DNA of 52,948 nucleotides from Thermoplasmata archaeon (GTDB lineage Archaea > Thermoplasmatota > DTKX01 > VGTL01): assembly GCA_038851035.1 (NCBI GenBank), contig JAWCLH010000019.1, forward strand, positions 1 to 52,948, read 5' to 3'. Position numbers and translations under genes: made by a program. How positions within the stretch are numbered: position 1 is the first letter of the stretch; each line of letters begins with the position of its first letter. The notes under the pieces were generated by a model. The model saw only the letters and a program-made list of their open reading frames with translations. It did not search any database and was not told the DNA's origin. This document shows positions 43,374-51,467 of the stretch, one piece after another.

Positions 43374-43730
43374 ATGCTCGGCCCGATCAAGGAGCTTAAA
43401 GTTAGGGTTCTCGAGAGAGACAGTATTGGCATGCTCAACTTCTCCGAGAAGCAGGAGGGCTTCATTCAAGGTGTCAATGCCTGCATCTATTTCGGTGTGA
43501 GGGCTAGGGACATATTCGGCAACGAGGAGTGGGTGGACGCGAGCTGGAGCTCAGAGAGAGGAGACCTCGTGCACATTACCCCCAGAAGAAGCTCCCAGGT
43601 TCGTATCGTCGGACTCCGGCCCGCTGAGGGCAGAATACCGATTATCGCAGAGTATGCGGGTCACAAGGCCCGCGCCTACATCGAAGGAATAGGCGGGCTG
43701 GGGGATGGCGCGTTGCGCTCTTCGGAATGA
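43374..43730 (+). CDS. Small basic/acidic cytoplasmic protein, unknown
   Basis: The protein has 118 residues (MLGPIKELKVRVLERDSIGM ...). It looks like an alpha/beta or all-beta fold with an aromatic motif DIFGNEEWVDASW and a C-terminal strand pair (RIPIIAEYAGHKARAYIEG). No membrane helix or signal peptide is seen. The TTTATAAA at 43335-43342 about 35 bases before ATG 43374 supports this start; the longer frame back to 43089 reads through the previous gene. I do not recognise a family. It is convergent with the trmG10 gene. Confidence 0.55.
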   Translation: MLGPIKELKVRVLERDSIGMLNFSEKQEGFIQGVNACIYFGVRARDIFGNEEWVDASWSSERGDLVHITPRRSSQVRIVGLRPAEGRIPIIAEYAGHKARAYIEGIGGLGDGALRSSE

Positions 43731-43856
43731 CCATTCCACCCTCTTTGGCGGGCTCTAACCCCGAAATTCTTCCCCAGCCTCACTAAAATGGCCCGCGCTT
43801 TCTATCCACCAGTTCATATCAGGCCAATGGCCGCATGGGCGCGGGGGTGTGCAGCA

Positions 43857-44927
43857 TCAGTCATGGGCGTTCTCCGTGTCGGGCCTGTTTGTTCTACAGC
43901 ATCTCTCGAATACCAGCAGATGTCTGGTAAGACTCTTATGCACGGGGTACCGGAATTGATGAAGGAGGCGAAGCCCCCTCCTCGTTTGAGCCAGGGATGG
44001 GTCCGGGAGGGAAAGCACAAGCCTCCCTCCAGGGGCGAGGAGCTCTTCAGAGACCTTGAAGAGCCTTGAATAGACCTCCCGGAGGCCCTCCCCGCGAGTG
44101 CTGGAAGCCCTTCCATAGGGAGGATCCGTTACCACAGCGTCCACCCTCTCTCCCCTAAGGAGGTCCCCCAGCTCTCCGACGTCTGCATTTTGAAGCCGGA
44201 GCGCGCCGAGACCGAATTGCGCCAGATTCCTCCTGCACCCCTCGACCATTCTCGGGTCAAGGTCTCCCCCAATGAGCCGCATCCCCATCTCGCCCGCTTC
44301 GAGCAGAATTCCGCCTGTCCCGCAGAAGGGGTCGAGGACTGTGGAGCCCGGAGCCACCGCAGCGAGGTTGACCATTGCCCTCGCGAGCTTTGGGGGAAGG
44401 GATATGGGCGAGAAGAAGGAGCGGTGCTGGGCCCTTCTTTTTCTCAGGGGCTCCTTCGCCTGTTCCCAGACCGTTGTCCCGACGTGGGCGCTGGTGGAGA
44501 GGAGCACCCGGAGCGAAAGGTCAGGAGCCACGAGGCGAATTCTATAGCGACTCCGCAATAACTCCCCTAGGTCTCTCTCCATCTCCGGCGCCCGGACCAC
44601 CAGCTTTGTGCCTTTTGCCCGTCTCACCCTCACCGCGACGGTCTCGCCCCCGTGAAGCTCTGGGAGACCCGTCTCGAGAGCCCGAGCGAGGCACTCCTTG
44701 AGCTCGGAGATGGCGCAGCTGAAGAGGTGTTTATGGACCGCGTGGCTGTAGGCAAGACGGCTGCAGGGGTAGCTAGTCCCCTCAGGGAAACCGAGCACGA
44801 GGACGCCGGGCTCTCGCACAAGAGTGACCCAACTCGGGTTCGCTGTCAGCGCGAGCGCCTCCGCCTCCGCAGCCGGCAGCTCCGGATGCTCTCCGGAGAG
44901 CTCAAAAAGCAGTCTCAGGCAACACAC
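43857..44927 (-). CDS. trmG10: tRNA (guanine10-N2)-dimethyltransferase, Trm-G10 type
   Basis: The protein has about 356 residues. A THUMP domain with a ferredoxin-like lead (LRLLFELSGEHPELPAAEAE; AVRVRRAKGTKLV) precedes a Rossmann methyltransferase with motif I DPFCGTGGILLEAG and catalytic motif DPPYGRASS. It adds one or two methyl groups to N2 of G10 in tRNA using S-adenosylmethionine. The start is uncertain: GTG 44927 matches the beginning of the family's first strand (homologues open with a short strand before EAEAL), while ATG 45152 would overlap pyrK by 140 bases. It lies downstream of pyrK in the same direction. Confidence 0.85.
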   Translation of the reverse strand: MCCLRLLFELSGEHPELPAAEAEALALTANPSWVTLVREPGVLVLGFPEGTSYPCSRLAYSHAVHKHLFSCAISELKECLARALETGLPELHGGETVAVRVRRAKGTKLVVRAPEMERDLGELLRSRYRIRLVAPDLSLRVLLSTSAHVGTTVWEQAKEPLRKRRAQHRSFFSPISLPPKLARAMVNLAAVAPGSTVLDPFCGTGGILLEAGEMGMRLIGGDLDPRMVEGCRRNLAQFGLGALRLQNADVGELGDLLRGERVDAVVTDPPYGRASSTRGEGLREVYSRLFKVSEELLAPGGRLVLSLPDPSLAQTRRGLRLLHQFRYPVHKSLTRHLLVFERCCRTNRPDTENAHD

Positions 44928-45012
44928 CTCCAGACCATCCGGCAATGCCTTTACGACTATCCCCTCCCCCTCCCATTGGAACGCCCACGCTCCCCAATCT
45001 CCCAACCCGGCC

Positions 45013-45894
45013 CTACAGCTTCTCCCTTCGGCCGCTAGCGTCCCGCCTGCTCTTTCCGAACTCGGATAGAGTGAGAGCGGTCCACCCGCTGACAACAGGT
45101 CCGTCCGTGCAAACATGGAGGCCACTGATAGCGCACGCGTCGCAGAGGCCAATGCCGCATTTCATGTACCGCTCTAGCGAGAGCTGGACCGGAATTCCCA
45201 TTTGGGCCCCGAGCTCGGCAACCCTTCGCATCATCAGCTCGGGCCCGCAGGTGTATATCCGGGCGTAGCCTCCTCTCTGGAGGAGCTCCTCGGCCGCGTC
45301 CGTGGCCATGCCCCTCATTCCCACACTGCCGTCTTCGGTCGTGAGCACGACCTCTGCACCCGCGCTCAATACCCTCTTCACGAAAAGGAGCTCGCTCGCG
45401 GTCCTTGCGCCAATGACAACAGTGTGTCGCCTCTTTTTCGGAAGAAGCTCTATAAGGGGTGAGAGGGCTGCGATGCCCGTGCCACCGGCAATAACGAGCG
45501 CCCTGCCGGGAAGTGGCTCGAACCCGCGGCCCAAGGGTCCCCTTATCCCGACCCTGTCGCCAGGCTCGAGTCCCGCGAGCGCCTCCGTTGCCTCGCCCTT
45601 GACGTGGACGGCAATCCCCTTTAGGGGTCCAATGTGGCACAGGCTCATCGGAATCTCATCCACACCCGGCACCCAGACCATGACGAACTGACCTGGGGAC
45701 GCGGGAGAGGAGTCAAAGTAGCGCAGAACGGTCACAAGAGGAGTCTCCCTGCGCTTTCCGGTGATTCTCACGACCCTAAGAGTTGTTCTATTACCGGCGT
45801 GCAGCGGTCCTTTTCCACGGGCCACTCCACGCCCGTTGTCGTTTCCGCCATCACTGCGAGAGGCCTGAATCGAGCCAGTGGCGGTCCTCCACAT
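45013..45894 (-). CDS. pyrK: Dihydroorotate dehydrogenase electron-transfer subunit PyrK
   Basis: The protein has 293 residues. An FAD-binding barrel (PGQFVMVWVPGVDEIPMSLC), an NAD-binding half (LVIAGGTGIAALSPLIELLP) and the C-terminal 2Fe-2S motif KCGIGLCDACAISG-LHVC (C-x4-C-x2-C-x7-C) are complete. It passes electrons from dihydroorotate via FMN of PyrD and FAD to NAD+. The ~40 residues before RVVRITGK are Gly/Arg-rich and not conserved; ATG 45894 starts one base after the pyrD stop, so the coupling supports this start, though a later start is possible. Confidence 0.93.
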   Translation of the reverse strand: MWRTATGSIQASRSDGGNDNGRGVARGKGPLHAGNRTTLRVVRITGKRRETPLVTVLRYFDSSPASPGQFVMVWVPGVDEIPMSLCHIGPLKGIAVHVKGEATEALAGLEPGDRVGIRGPLGRGFEPLPGRALVIAGGTGIAALSPLIELLPKKRRHTVVIGARTASELLFVKRVLSAGAEVVLTTEDGSVGMRGMATDAAEELLQRGGYARIYTCGPELMMRRVAELGAQMGIPVQLSLERYMKCGIGLCDACAISGLHVCTDGPVVSGWTALTLSEFGKSRRDASGRREKL

Positions 45895-45895
45895 G

Positions 45896-46810
45896 TCATC
45901 GGCCCCCGTGGGCTCGGCCCACCATCTCCTCTATTGATTCATACCCGAGGCGGGTCATAAGGCGCGATAGGTGGCGCCGCAGCTGTCTAAACGTCTGCTC
46001 CCTCTCCTTGTAGACCGCGGTGCCCACCTGGACGGCGCGGGCACCGGCCATGATGTACTCCGCAGCGTCCTCGCCCGAAGAGACCCCGCCAACGCCGAAT
46101 ATAGGTATCCTCACAGCCTCGAAGATTTCGTAGACCGCGCGGATTCCAACGGGCTTAATCGCAGGACCGCTGAGGCCTCCGAATTCGTTGCTCAATACGG
46201 GCCGGGACAGCTCCAGATTTATCACCATGGCGCGGATGGTGTTTATTGCAGTCACGCCGTCGGCCCCGCCCCGCTCCGCCGCCTTCGCGAGGGAGGCGAT
46301 GGAGGCGGTGTTCGGAGTCAATTTGACGAAAACCGGCACCTCGACGGCTCCTTTGACGGCGCGAGTTATCTTCTCGGTCAGGAGGGGGCTTCGGCCGAGC
46401 TCGGCCCCGGCGCCTCGAACATGAGGGCAGCTCAAGTTCAGCTCGAGAGCATGGACGCCGAAGCCCTCCATTTTTTTTGCGACAGCGCAGAACTCGGAGG
46501 GGCTCCTTCCGAAAATCGAGCCGATGACCGGCTTTCCGGGCTTTAGGGCCTCGGCGATTTCCTCACCGTACGCCTCAACGCCCGGGTTGGGGAGGCCCAT
46601 GGCGTTCACGAGGCCAATGGGAAGCTCCACCACCGTCGGGTTTGGATAACCCGGGCGGGGCTCGAGGCAAACGGACTTGGTCACGACCGCGGCGGCCCCC
46701 GCCCTCAGGGCGCGGGCGAGCGAGGCTCCGCTCTCGCCCCAGACGCCCGACGCGAGAACAAATGGGCTCTCAAGCTCCACCCCGGCTACTTCGACATCCA
46801 GCTCCGGCAT
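45896..46810 (-). CDS. pyrD: Dihydroorotate dehydrogenase PyrD, class 1B
   Basis: The protein has 304 residues. Family marks: SPFVLASGVWGESG, NAMGLPNPGV, LNLSCPHVRGAG with the catalytic Cys in LNLSCP, KLTPN, INTIRAM, GGLSGPAIKP and GVGGVSSGEDA. It oxidises dihydroorotate to orotate in pyrimidine synthesis and forms a heterotetramer with PyrK, encoded just downstream. The start is supported by PELDVEVAGVELESP, the normal first strand. It is divergent from gcvH with about 130 bases between; no other pyrimidine gene lies in the window. Confidence 0.96.
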   Translation of the reverse strand: MPELDVEVAGVELESPFVLASGVWGESGASLARALRAGAAAVVTKSVCLEPRPGYPNPTVVELPIGLVNAMGLPNPGVEAYGEEIAEALKPGKPVIGSIFGRSPSEFCAVAKKMEGFGVHALELNLSCPHVRGAGAELGRSPLLTEKITRAVKGAVEVPVFVKLTPNTASIASLAKAAERGGADGVTAINTIRAMVINLELSRPVLSNEFGGLSGPAIKPVGIRAVYEIFEAVRIPIFGVGGVSSGEDAAEYIMAGARAVQVGTAVYKEREQTFRQLRRHLSRLMTRLGYESIEEMVGRAHGGR

Positions 46811-46938
46811 CAGTACCGCTCGAGATAGGTCGTGCCGGGTTAAAGACTTAATCCCTAAGACCTAGGAAACTTTTATCTTCCGCCATCCTTTTGCCCCTGC
46901 CCGGGCTGCTGCAAGAGCCCCCAGCCGGATGTGGAAAA

Positions 46939-47331
46939 ATGTCCGAGGTTCCGAGAGACTTGAGGTACGCCGCTACCCACGAATGGGCCCGTCTGGAAGG
47001 CGAGCTCATTAGGGTGGGGATAACCGACTTCGCCCAAAGCGAGCTCAGCGACATTGTTTTTGTCGAGCTGCCCAAGGTTGGGCAGGAATTGGTAAAAGGA
47101 AAAGAAATGGGAGTTGTCGAATCGGTCAAGTCGGCCTCGGACCTTTACGCCCCAGTCAGCGGACAGGTGGTCGAGGTCAACCAGGCGCTGACCAAAACTC
47201 CTGAACTCATCAACAAATCCCCCTATGGAAGCGGCTGGCTCGTGGTCGTCAGGCCCAAGGATATGAAAGAGCTCGAGAGCCTCCTCGACGCCGCGGCCTA
47301 TGAAAAACTAATACAGGAATCAAAGCACTGA
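46939..47331 (+). CDS. gcvH: Glycine cleavage system H protein
   Basis: The protein has 130 residues. It has the lipoyl-domain motif GVVESVKSASDLYAPVSG with the lipoylated Lys, preceded by the family start LRYATHEW-like (DLRYAATHEWARLE) and ending in DAAAYEKLIQE. It carries the aminomethyl group between P, T and L proteins of the glycine cleavage system or serves as lipoyl carrier in its own right. ATG 46939 follows GGATGTGG; the longer start at 46891 would add a non-conserved leader. No other gcv gene is here, so partners are elsewhere. Confidence 0.95.
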   Translation: MSEVPRDLRYAATHEWARLEGELIRVGITDFAQSELSDIVFVELPKVGQELVKGKEMGVVESVKSASDLYAPVSGQVVEVNQALTKTPELINKSPYGSGWLVVVRPKDMKELESLLDAAAYEKLIQESKH

Positions 47332-47372
47332 GCCACTCCAGCCCCCACTGGTCCGCTTCCGTGGATTTACGT

Positions 47373-48404
47373 TTATACGAGCCTCTCAGGGCAGCAGCTG
47401 CGCCTGGAGCAGCTCCGGCACTTGCCGGGTCTCTTGTGGCTCCTGTGGACCTCACCAGTCCTCAGCTTCTCCCTCATCTCGCCAAGCTTGAAAATCACGA
47501 GCATCCTGAGCTCGTTGCTGTACTCGATTCTCTCGTCCCTCTCGGGATAACGAATGATACCCGCCGGCGGGGGCTCGCCGTAGGTCTCTTCGACGAGAAG
47601 CATGTAGGCGCCGAGCTGCAGAATATGGGAGAAGAGCGGTCCTCTAGGCGTCCGGCCAGTCTTCAGCTCCACCGGAACTCTTTTTCCATTCTGGATGAGA
47701 ATCAAGTCGGGCCGTCCCCTCAGGCCGTGGGTTTTCGAATACAGTAGGCCCTCCTCATCCTTATCTTTGGCCGGGGCCGCGGATACGGCGTCAACGTAGT
47801 CGAGCTCCCCTTTCTGGCGGAGGCCTTGTGCCTCCCTGACCCTCGCGGCCCGGGTTCTGCGCGAGAGGGATCTGTAGAAAAAGATGCACGCGCCGATCAG
47901 CCAGGCGACCGCAATAACCTCCGCTACCCTCCCCATCATGGGGTCTGAAACGAGCGCAAGCGGCACTGAGGCGACCGAAATCACCGTGGCGACCATAGCG
48001 AAGACAATGATTAGGGCCTCGTACCTAGCTCTCTCTTCCTTCACTTCAACCGATTCAAAGCGGTAGAGAAAATAAGCGGCTGCGAGAAGCCATATCAGCG
48101 CTACCAGCCCCATCAGTCTGGCGAAGACGTCGGAATAGGAAAAGGGCAGCAGGGCAACTCCGACGATCGCAATAATCGTCGCTACAATCGCGAACCAGAG
48201 CACCGTGACCTCTGAAGAGCGGGCCTCCGCCTCGTCCCTCCTCGCCCCCTCCAATGCCTCGCCCGCCCTCCTGTGCTCCTCCTGACCGACCGAGACGCTG
48301 TCGCCCTCGGCCCTCTGGCCCTGCCTGTCGAGCCACCAACTCAGGTGGCAGTAGGCAAACTTCTCCAGCTCGCTGGCGGAAATGGTCTCCGGCTCCTCCA
48401 CCAT
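47373..48404 (-). CDS. Cas4/RecB-like nuclease with four inserted membrane helices
   Basis: The protein has 343 residues. The front part has SASELEKFAYC with Cys19 and the Cas4-type motif-I His44 (VGQEEHRRAGEA). Residues about 66-180 form four membrane helices. The nuclease core resumes with GRPDLILIQ (Asp233), PVELKTG (Glu246, Lys248) and QLGAY (Gln263, Tyr267); Cys329, Cys332 and Cys337/338 complete the likely 4Fe-4S site. This is the PD-(D/E)XK fold of the Cas4/Dna2 group, split by a membrane insertion. No cas1, cas2, other cas gene or CRISPR array is nearby. The activity is expected to be on DNA ends, held at the membrane. Confidence 0.8.
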   Translation of the reverse strand: MVEEPETISASELEKFAYCHLSWWLDRQGQRAEGDSVSVGQEEHRRAGEALEGARRDEAEARSSEVTVLWFAIVATIIAIVGVALLPFSYSDVFARLMGLVALIWLLAAAYFLYRFESVEVKEERARYEALIIVFAMVATVISVASVPLALVSDPMMGRVAEVIAVAWLIGACIFFYRSLSRRTRAARVREAQGLRQKGELDYVDAVSAAPAKDKDEEGLLYSKTHGLRGRPDLILIQNGKRVPVELKTGRTPRGPLFSHILQLGAYMLLVEETYGEPPPAGIIRYPERDERIEYSNELRMLVIFKLGEMREKLRTGEVHRSHKRPGKCRSCSRRSCCPERLV

Positions 48405-48562
48405 CCGCCTTCTGATTTCTATATGGGGTTATAATATTATGCCCAGCCCCACATCATCGTGAAAAATAAGCGATATGTATTTCAGTCCCTTCAATCCCCC
48501 CGCTCATCAATTTCTCATAGGTCCAGGCGGCGCTTCGACCCTACGCGAGAGCCGGACCGCCA

Positions 48563-49789
48563 TCAGGCCCCGAACTTCTCCGCCCTTCCCGTTAAATCCA
48601 GAAGAATTGGAAGTAGATCCCTTCCCAGCAGCCGCCCCAGCCCTCCCCGCGCGCAAGAGACCTCGTCAAATGTCCTCACGGCGTCCCTCCTCACCCCAGG
48701 CCCGTATATAAGTAGGGGCACGGGGTCGGCCGAGTGGTCCCTGACCGAAACTGGCGTCGAGTGGTCGGAGGTTATCGCGACCACGGTATCACCGGGGAGC
48801 TCCCTCCTGACCAGTGCTAACGCGTCGTCTATCCGCGTGACCACCTGGGCCTTTCCTGGGGCGTCGCCATCATGGCCGCATAGATCCGGAGCCTTTATGT
48901 GGACAAATACCAGCTCATTTTTGTCAATCGCCCTCAGGGCGGCCTTCATCTTGGCCTCGACGTCGGTGTCAAGCCCGCCCGTTGCGCCTCCGACGTCCAA
49001 CACATCCATCCCGGAGAACCTGCAGATTCCCTTGACGAGCGCCACGCCCGCGATGGCAGTGCTCCTGAAGCCATATCTCTCATGCAGGGTTGGGAGGCGG
49101 GGCACGACACCTGCACCCCTTGGAAGGACTATATTTGCGGGAGGAAGGCCTGAGTCCACTCTCGCTCTATTAACGGGATGGTTCTTGAGGAGTTCGTATG
49201 AGCGGCGGACGAATTCGGCGACAACCCTCGCGGTCAGGGCGGCCTCAGGTGATTTTGGAACACATTCTTCGACACGCAGGCCCTCCCGGTGTGGGTCTGC
49301 ATCAGACACGTTCGGTGAGAGACCGGAGCCCCTGAGAAGCAGAACCCCCCTGTGCTCTGTACCCTCTTTAAAAAACACCTGAATTCCATCCAGCTCCCAC
49401 CCGTCCAGTGCTCTCGCCAGCTCCTTCGTCCCTTCGCGTATTCTCCCCGCCCTCCTGTCCAGAACCGTCATCGATTCGTCGACGGTGGCGAAGTTGCAGC
49501 GGAAGGCCACATCGCCCGGTCTCACCTCAAGCCCCACCCCTAGAGCCTCGAAGGGCCCCCTCCCCGTGTAAACCCTGAAGGGATCGTGACCGAAGAGGGC
49601 GAGGTGGGCAGTGTCACTGCCGGGCCTGACGCCGGGTCCAATGATGTCTAGAATTCCACAGGCGCCTCTTGAGGCGAGCCAGTTCAGGTTGGGTTTCCTC
49701 GCGGCCTGAAGAGGCGTCCTCCTGCCCATGCTCTCCACCGGTCGGTCCCCTAGTCCGTCGCAGACGACCATCAGAATTCTTCCCGGCAT
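48563..49789 (-). CDS. apgM: 2,3-bisphosphoglycerate-independent phosphoglycerate mutase, archaeal type
   Basis: The protein has 408 residues with alkaline-phosphatase-superfamily marks: LMVVCDGLGDRP (metal Asp), RPGSDTAHLALFGHDP with the catalytic Ser in GSDTAH, AIDKNELVFVHIKAPDLCGH, and AITSDHSTPV. It interconverts 3- and 2-phosphoglycerate. Its length matches archaeal ApgM. It lies nine bases downstream of the DUF92 gene in the same direction, with no other glycolytic gene in the window. Confidence 0.96.
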   Translation of the reverse strand: MPGRILMVVCDGLGDRPVESMGRRTPLQAARKPNLNWLASRGACGILDIIGPGVRPGSDTAHLALFGHDPFRVYTGRGPFEALGVGLEVRPGDVAFRCNFATVDESMTVLDRRAGRIREGTKELARALDGWELDGIQVFFKEGTEHRGVLLLRGSGLSPNVSDADPHREGLRVEECVPKSPEAALTARVVAEFVRRSYELLKNHPVNRARVDSGLPPANIVLPRGAGVVPRLPTLHERYGFRSTAIAGVALVKGICRFSGMDVLDVGGATGGLDTDVEAKMKAALRAIDKNELVFVHIKAPDLCGHDGDAPGKAQVVTRIDDALALVRRELPGDTVVAITSDHSTPVSVRDHSADPVPLLIYGPGVRRDAVRTFDEVSCARGGLGRLLGRDLLPILLDLTGRAEKFGA

Positions 49790-49798
49790 CGGAGCACC

Positions 49799-50557
49799 TC
49801 ATATCAGCATGAGCACCGCTAGCGCCATCAGGGTGGCGGCTCCAATTGAAAGGATATTGACCCGGTCCTTATTCAACTTTCCCCGGTTCTCGAGGGTTGC
49901 ACCGAGCAAACTGTCGATGTTGCACCCAATGAACCCCATGGAGATGGGAATCAGGATGTAGCTGACGGGGAATGCCGCCAGCTCGCCGGTGAACCAGATC
50001 ACTACCCACCCGATGGCGGATGTATAAACGGCCGCACCAAGTGCGGCGGCCGTGCCAAGAGCGGAGACGCCCCCGTTTGTCCCGGGTTTCACCCTGCTGA
50101 AGTTTGTTATGAGGTAGGCCCTGTCCGAGAGGACCCCGAGCTCGCTGGCGATGGTGTCCGCGGCTGCAGCGCTAAGGGCGGTCAGGAACAGGATAGCTGC
50201 GACGCCCTTGGGAAAAGTGCTGACCCATGGGTTCTCGAAGCTAAGAAGGGCGACGACCATCGGGACCCAGCCGTTGGCAAGCACTGATGCAAAGCCCCTT
50301 GTTCCACCTCTGGGCTCAGCCACTTGAAGCTTCTCTTTTAAAGAATATTTATACCGCGTGGCCACGAATGATGTAATAAGGAAAATAAGAAGTAGAAAGA
50401 GCCAGTAAAGGTGCCCGAATAGGCCGATAATGAGCGCGAGGAAAAAACCGAGAGCGGAGCCGTGAAGGTCGAGGACTCTCTTCCGGTAGGTCAGGCCCGC
50501 GAGAAGGAGGCAGACCGCCACCACTAATGCGGGGTAAACCGGGTCCGGGACAGGCAT
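49799..50557 (-). CDS. DUF92/TMEM19-family membrane protein (possible prenyl- or phytyl-phosphate kinase relative)
   Basis: The protein has 252 residues and about six helices. The motifs RGGTRGFASVLANGW, AAADTIASELGVLS, NFSRVKPGTNGGVSALG and GFIGCNIDSLLGATLE are diagnostic of DUF92. The plant relative VTE6 phosphorylates phytyl phosphate, so a prenyl-phosphate kinase role in archaeal lipid metabolism is plausible but unproven. The start (MPVPDPVYPA) fits the first helix. It lies between UPF0147 and apgM, all on the minus strand with short gaps, and probably forms one operon. Confidence 0.9.
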   Translation of the reverse strand: MPVPDPVYPALVVAVCLLLAGLTYRKRVLDLHGSALGFFLALIIGLFGHLYWLFLLLIFLITSFVATRYKYSLKEKLQVAEPRGGTRGFASVLANGWVPMVVALLSFENPWVSTFPKGVAAILFLTALSAAAADTIASELGVLSDRAYLITNFSRVKPGTNGGVSALGTAAALGAAVYTSAIGWVVIWFTGELAAFPVSYILIPISMGFIGCNIDSLLGATLENRGKLNKDRVNILSIGAATLMALAVLMLI

Positions 50558-50568
50558 TCAGGCCGCAC

Positions 50569-50838
50569 TCATGTCTTTTTCTGGCTGCTCACCGTCTCGA
50601 GCTGGCTGATTATGTTCCAGATGAGGGTGCGGCCGTGCAGGGGGATGTTGGGGTCATTAGCCAGCTCGTCCAAAATGAAGCTGGCGCTCGCGGCCCGCAC
50701 ATCAAGGGCGTCCTTGGGGTTGACCAGGAGGTCCTTCGCTTCTTTGGCTCCGCGCCTGATGTTGCGCGGAACGGAGGTGTCCTCTGCCAGCTGGTCCAGC
50801 ACCTCCGTAATCTGCTTGACCTTCAGCTCCGCTTCCAA
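50569..50838 (-). CDS. UPF0147 family protein
   Basis: The protein has 89 residues and is all-helical: ITEVLDQLAEDTSVPRNIRR, KDALDVRAASASFILDELAN and DPNIPLHGRTLIWNIISQLE. This pattern is typical of UPF0147, a small archaeal family of unknown function. Its length agrees with the family. It starts the minus-strand cluster with DUF92 and apgM. Confidence 0.92.
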   Translation of the reverse strand: MEAELKVKQITEVLDQLAEDTSVPRNIRRGAKEAKDLLVNPKDALDVRAASASFILDELANDPNIPLHGRTLIWNIISQLETVSSQKKT

Positions 50839-50990
50839 GGTCCTCCCTCCCTTTTTCGTTCACTCGTCCGCCTTAAGAGTCCATCCCCTTTTTAAGCCTT
50901 TCGTGCGAGGGGCTGACAGCTCCGGCGCGCTTTCCTCTCGCACCTCGCCAACATCGCCTCTGGACCAATCACCCCAACATCGCGGATAGA

Positions 50991-51000
50991 GTATATATAC
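50991..51000 (+). promoter_or_regulatory. TATA box of tRNA-Arg
   Basis: GTATATATAC lies 26-35 bases before the first base of the tRNA-Arg gene, the expected archaeal distance. Confidence 0.6.
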
Positions 51001-51025
51001 AGGCGAAGAGGTTCCTTGCTAGGAA

Positions 51026-51127
51026 GGGCCCGTAGCTTAGACAGGATATAGCACTGGCCTTCTAAGCCCCCGGATTCCGGAGGGCGCGGGTAGCCAGGGG
51101 TCTCGGGTTCGAATCCCGACGGGCCCG
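51026..51127 (+). tRNA. tRNA-Arg(TCT) with a 27-base intron at position 37/38
   Basis: The acceptor arms GGGCCCG and CGGGCCC pair fully. The D stem is GCT/AGC, the anticodon stem CTGGC/GCCAG, the anticodon TCT at 51061-51063, and the T arm TCGGG-TTCGAAT-CCCGA. The intron is 51065-51091, between positions 37 and 38, with a 3-base bulge on each side; its central helix is imperfect. The discriminator is G51127; CCA is not encoded. Confidence 0.9.
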
Positions 51128-51341
51128 ACTATATCTTAGTAGCGGGCCCGTTCAAAAATTCTCGTTGCAGCGCCCATTTCTCAGTCCCGGATAGCCCGCC
51201 ATCCCATAGCAAACCTAAATGTATCTGGATTTGAGGAATCGAAACAACTGGCCGATGGCCTTCCGCAGCCCATTCAACCCGTGAATAAGCCTAATAAAGC
51301 CCTTCAGCCTTACACGGGAGCAAGGGCATGGAGACTGCCGA

Positions 51342-51449
51342 ATGAAGCGGAGCTCAAGGGCTTGGAAAAAGCGAGGCAAGCAAAGATGGAAGTGGCGCAA
51401 GAAGAAGATGCGCCGGCGCAAGAGGGAGAAGAAGAGGCAGCAGGAGTAA
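51342..51449 (+). CDS. rpl41e: Ribosomal protein eL41
   Basis: This 35-residue, highly basic protein begins MKRSSRAWKKRG and continues with RWKWRKKKMRRRKR. It matches the archaeal eL41 pattern (M-K-R ... W-K-K-x-G ... W-K-W-x-K-K ... M-R-R-x-K-R). eL41 is the smallest ribosomal protein and sits at the interface of the two subunits. A GGAG lies about nine bases before the ATG. The gene is 18 bases before tRNA-Trp, so both may lie on one transcript, cleaved by RNase P. Gene finders are likely to miss it; an overlapping 92-residue ORF in another frame is a shadow. Confidence 0.88.
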   Translation: MKRSSRAWKKRGKQRWKWRKKKMRRRKREKKRQQE

Positions 51450-51467
51450 GCATTGCGTCCGAACAGC

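Noticed and set aside
43089-43730. Long form (213 residues) of the small unknown gene
   Set aside because: It would overlap the end of the previous gene by 160 bases; a TATA box and ATG 43374 support the 118-residue form.
44928-45152. N-terminal extension of TrmG10 to ATG 45152
   Set aside because: It would overlap pyrK by 140 bases and shows no similarity to the start of the family.
47373-48404. Cas4-like gene as part of a CRISPR locus
   Set aside because: No repeats, cas1, cas2 or effector genes lie within several kilobases on either side, so it is treated as a stand-alone gene.
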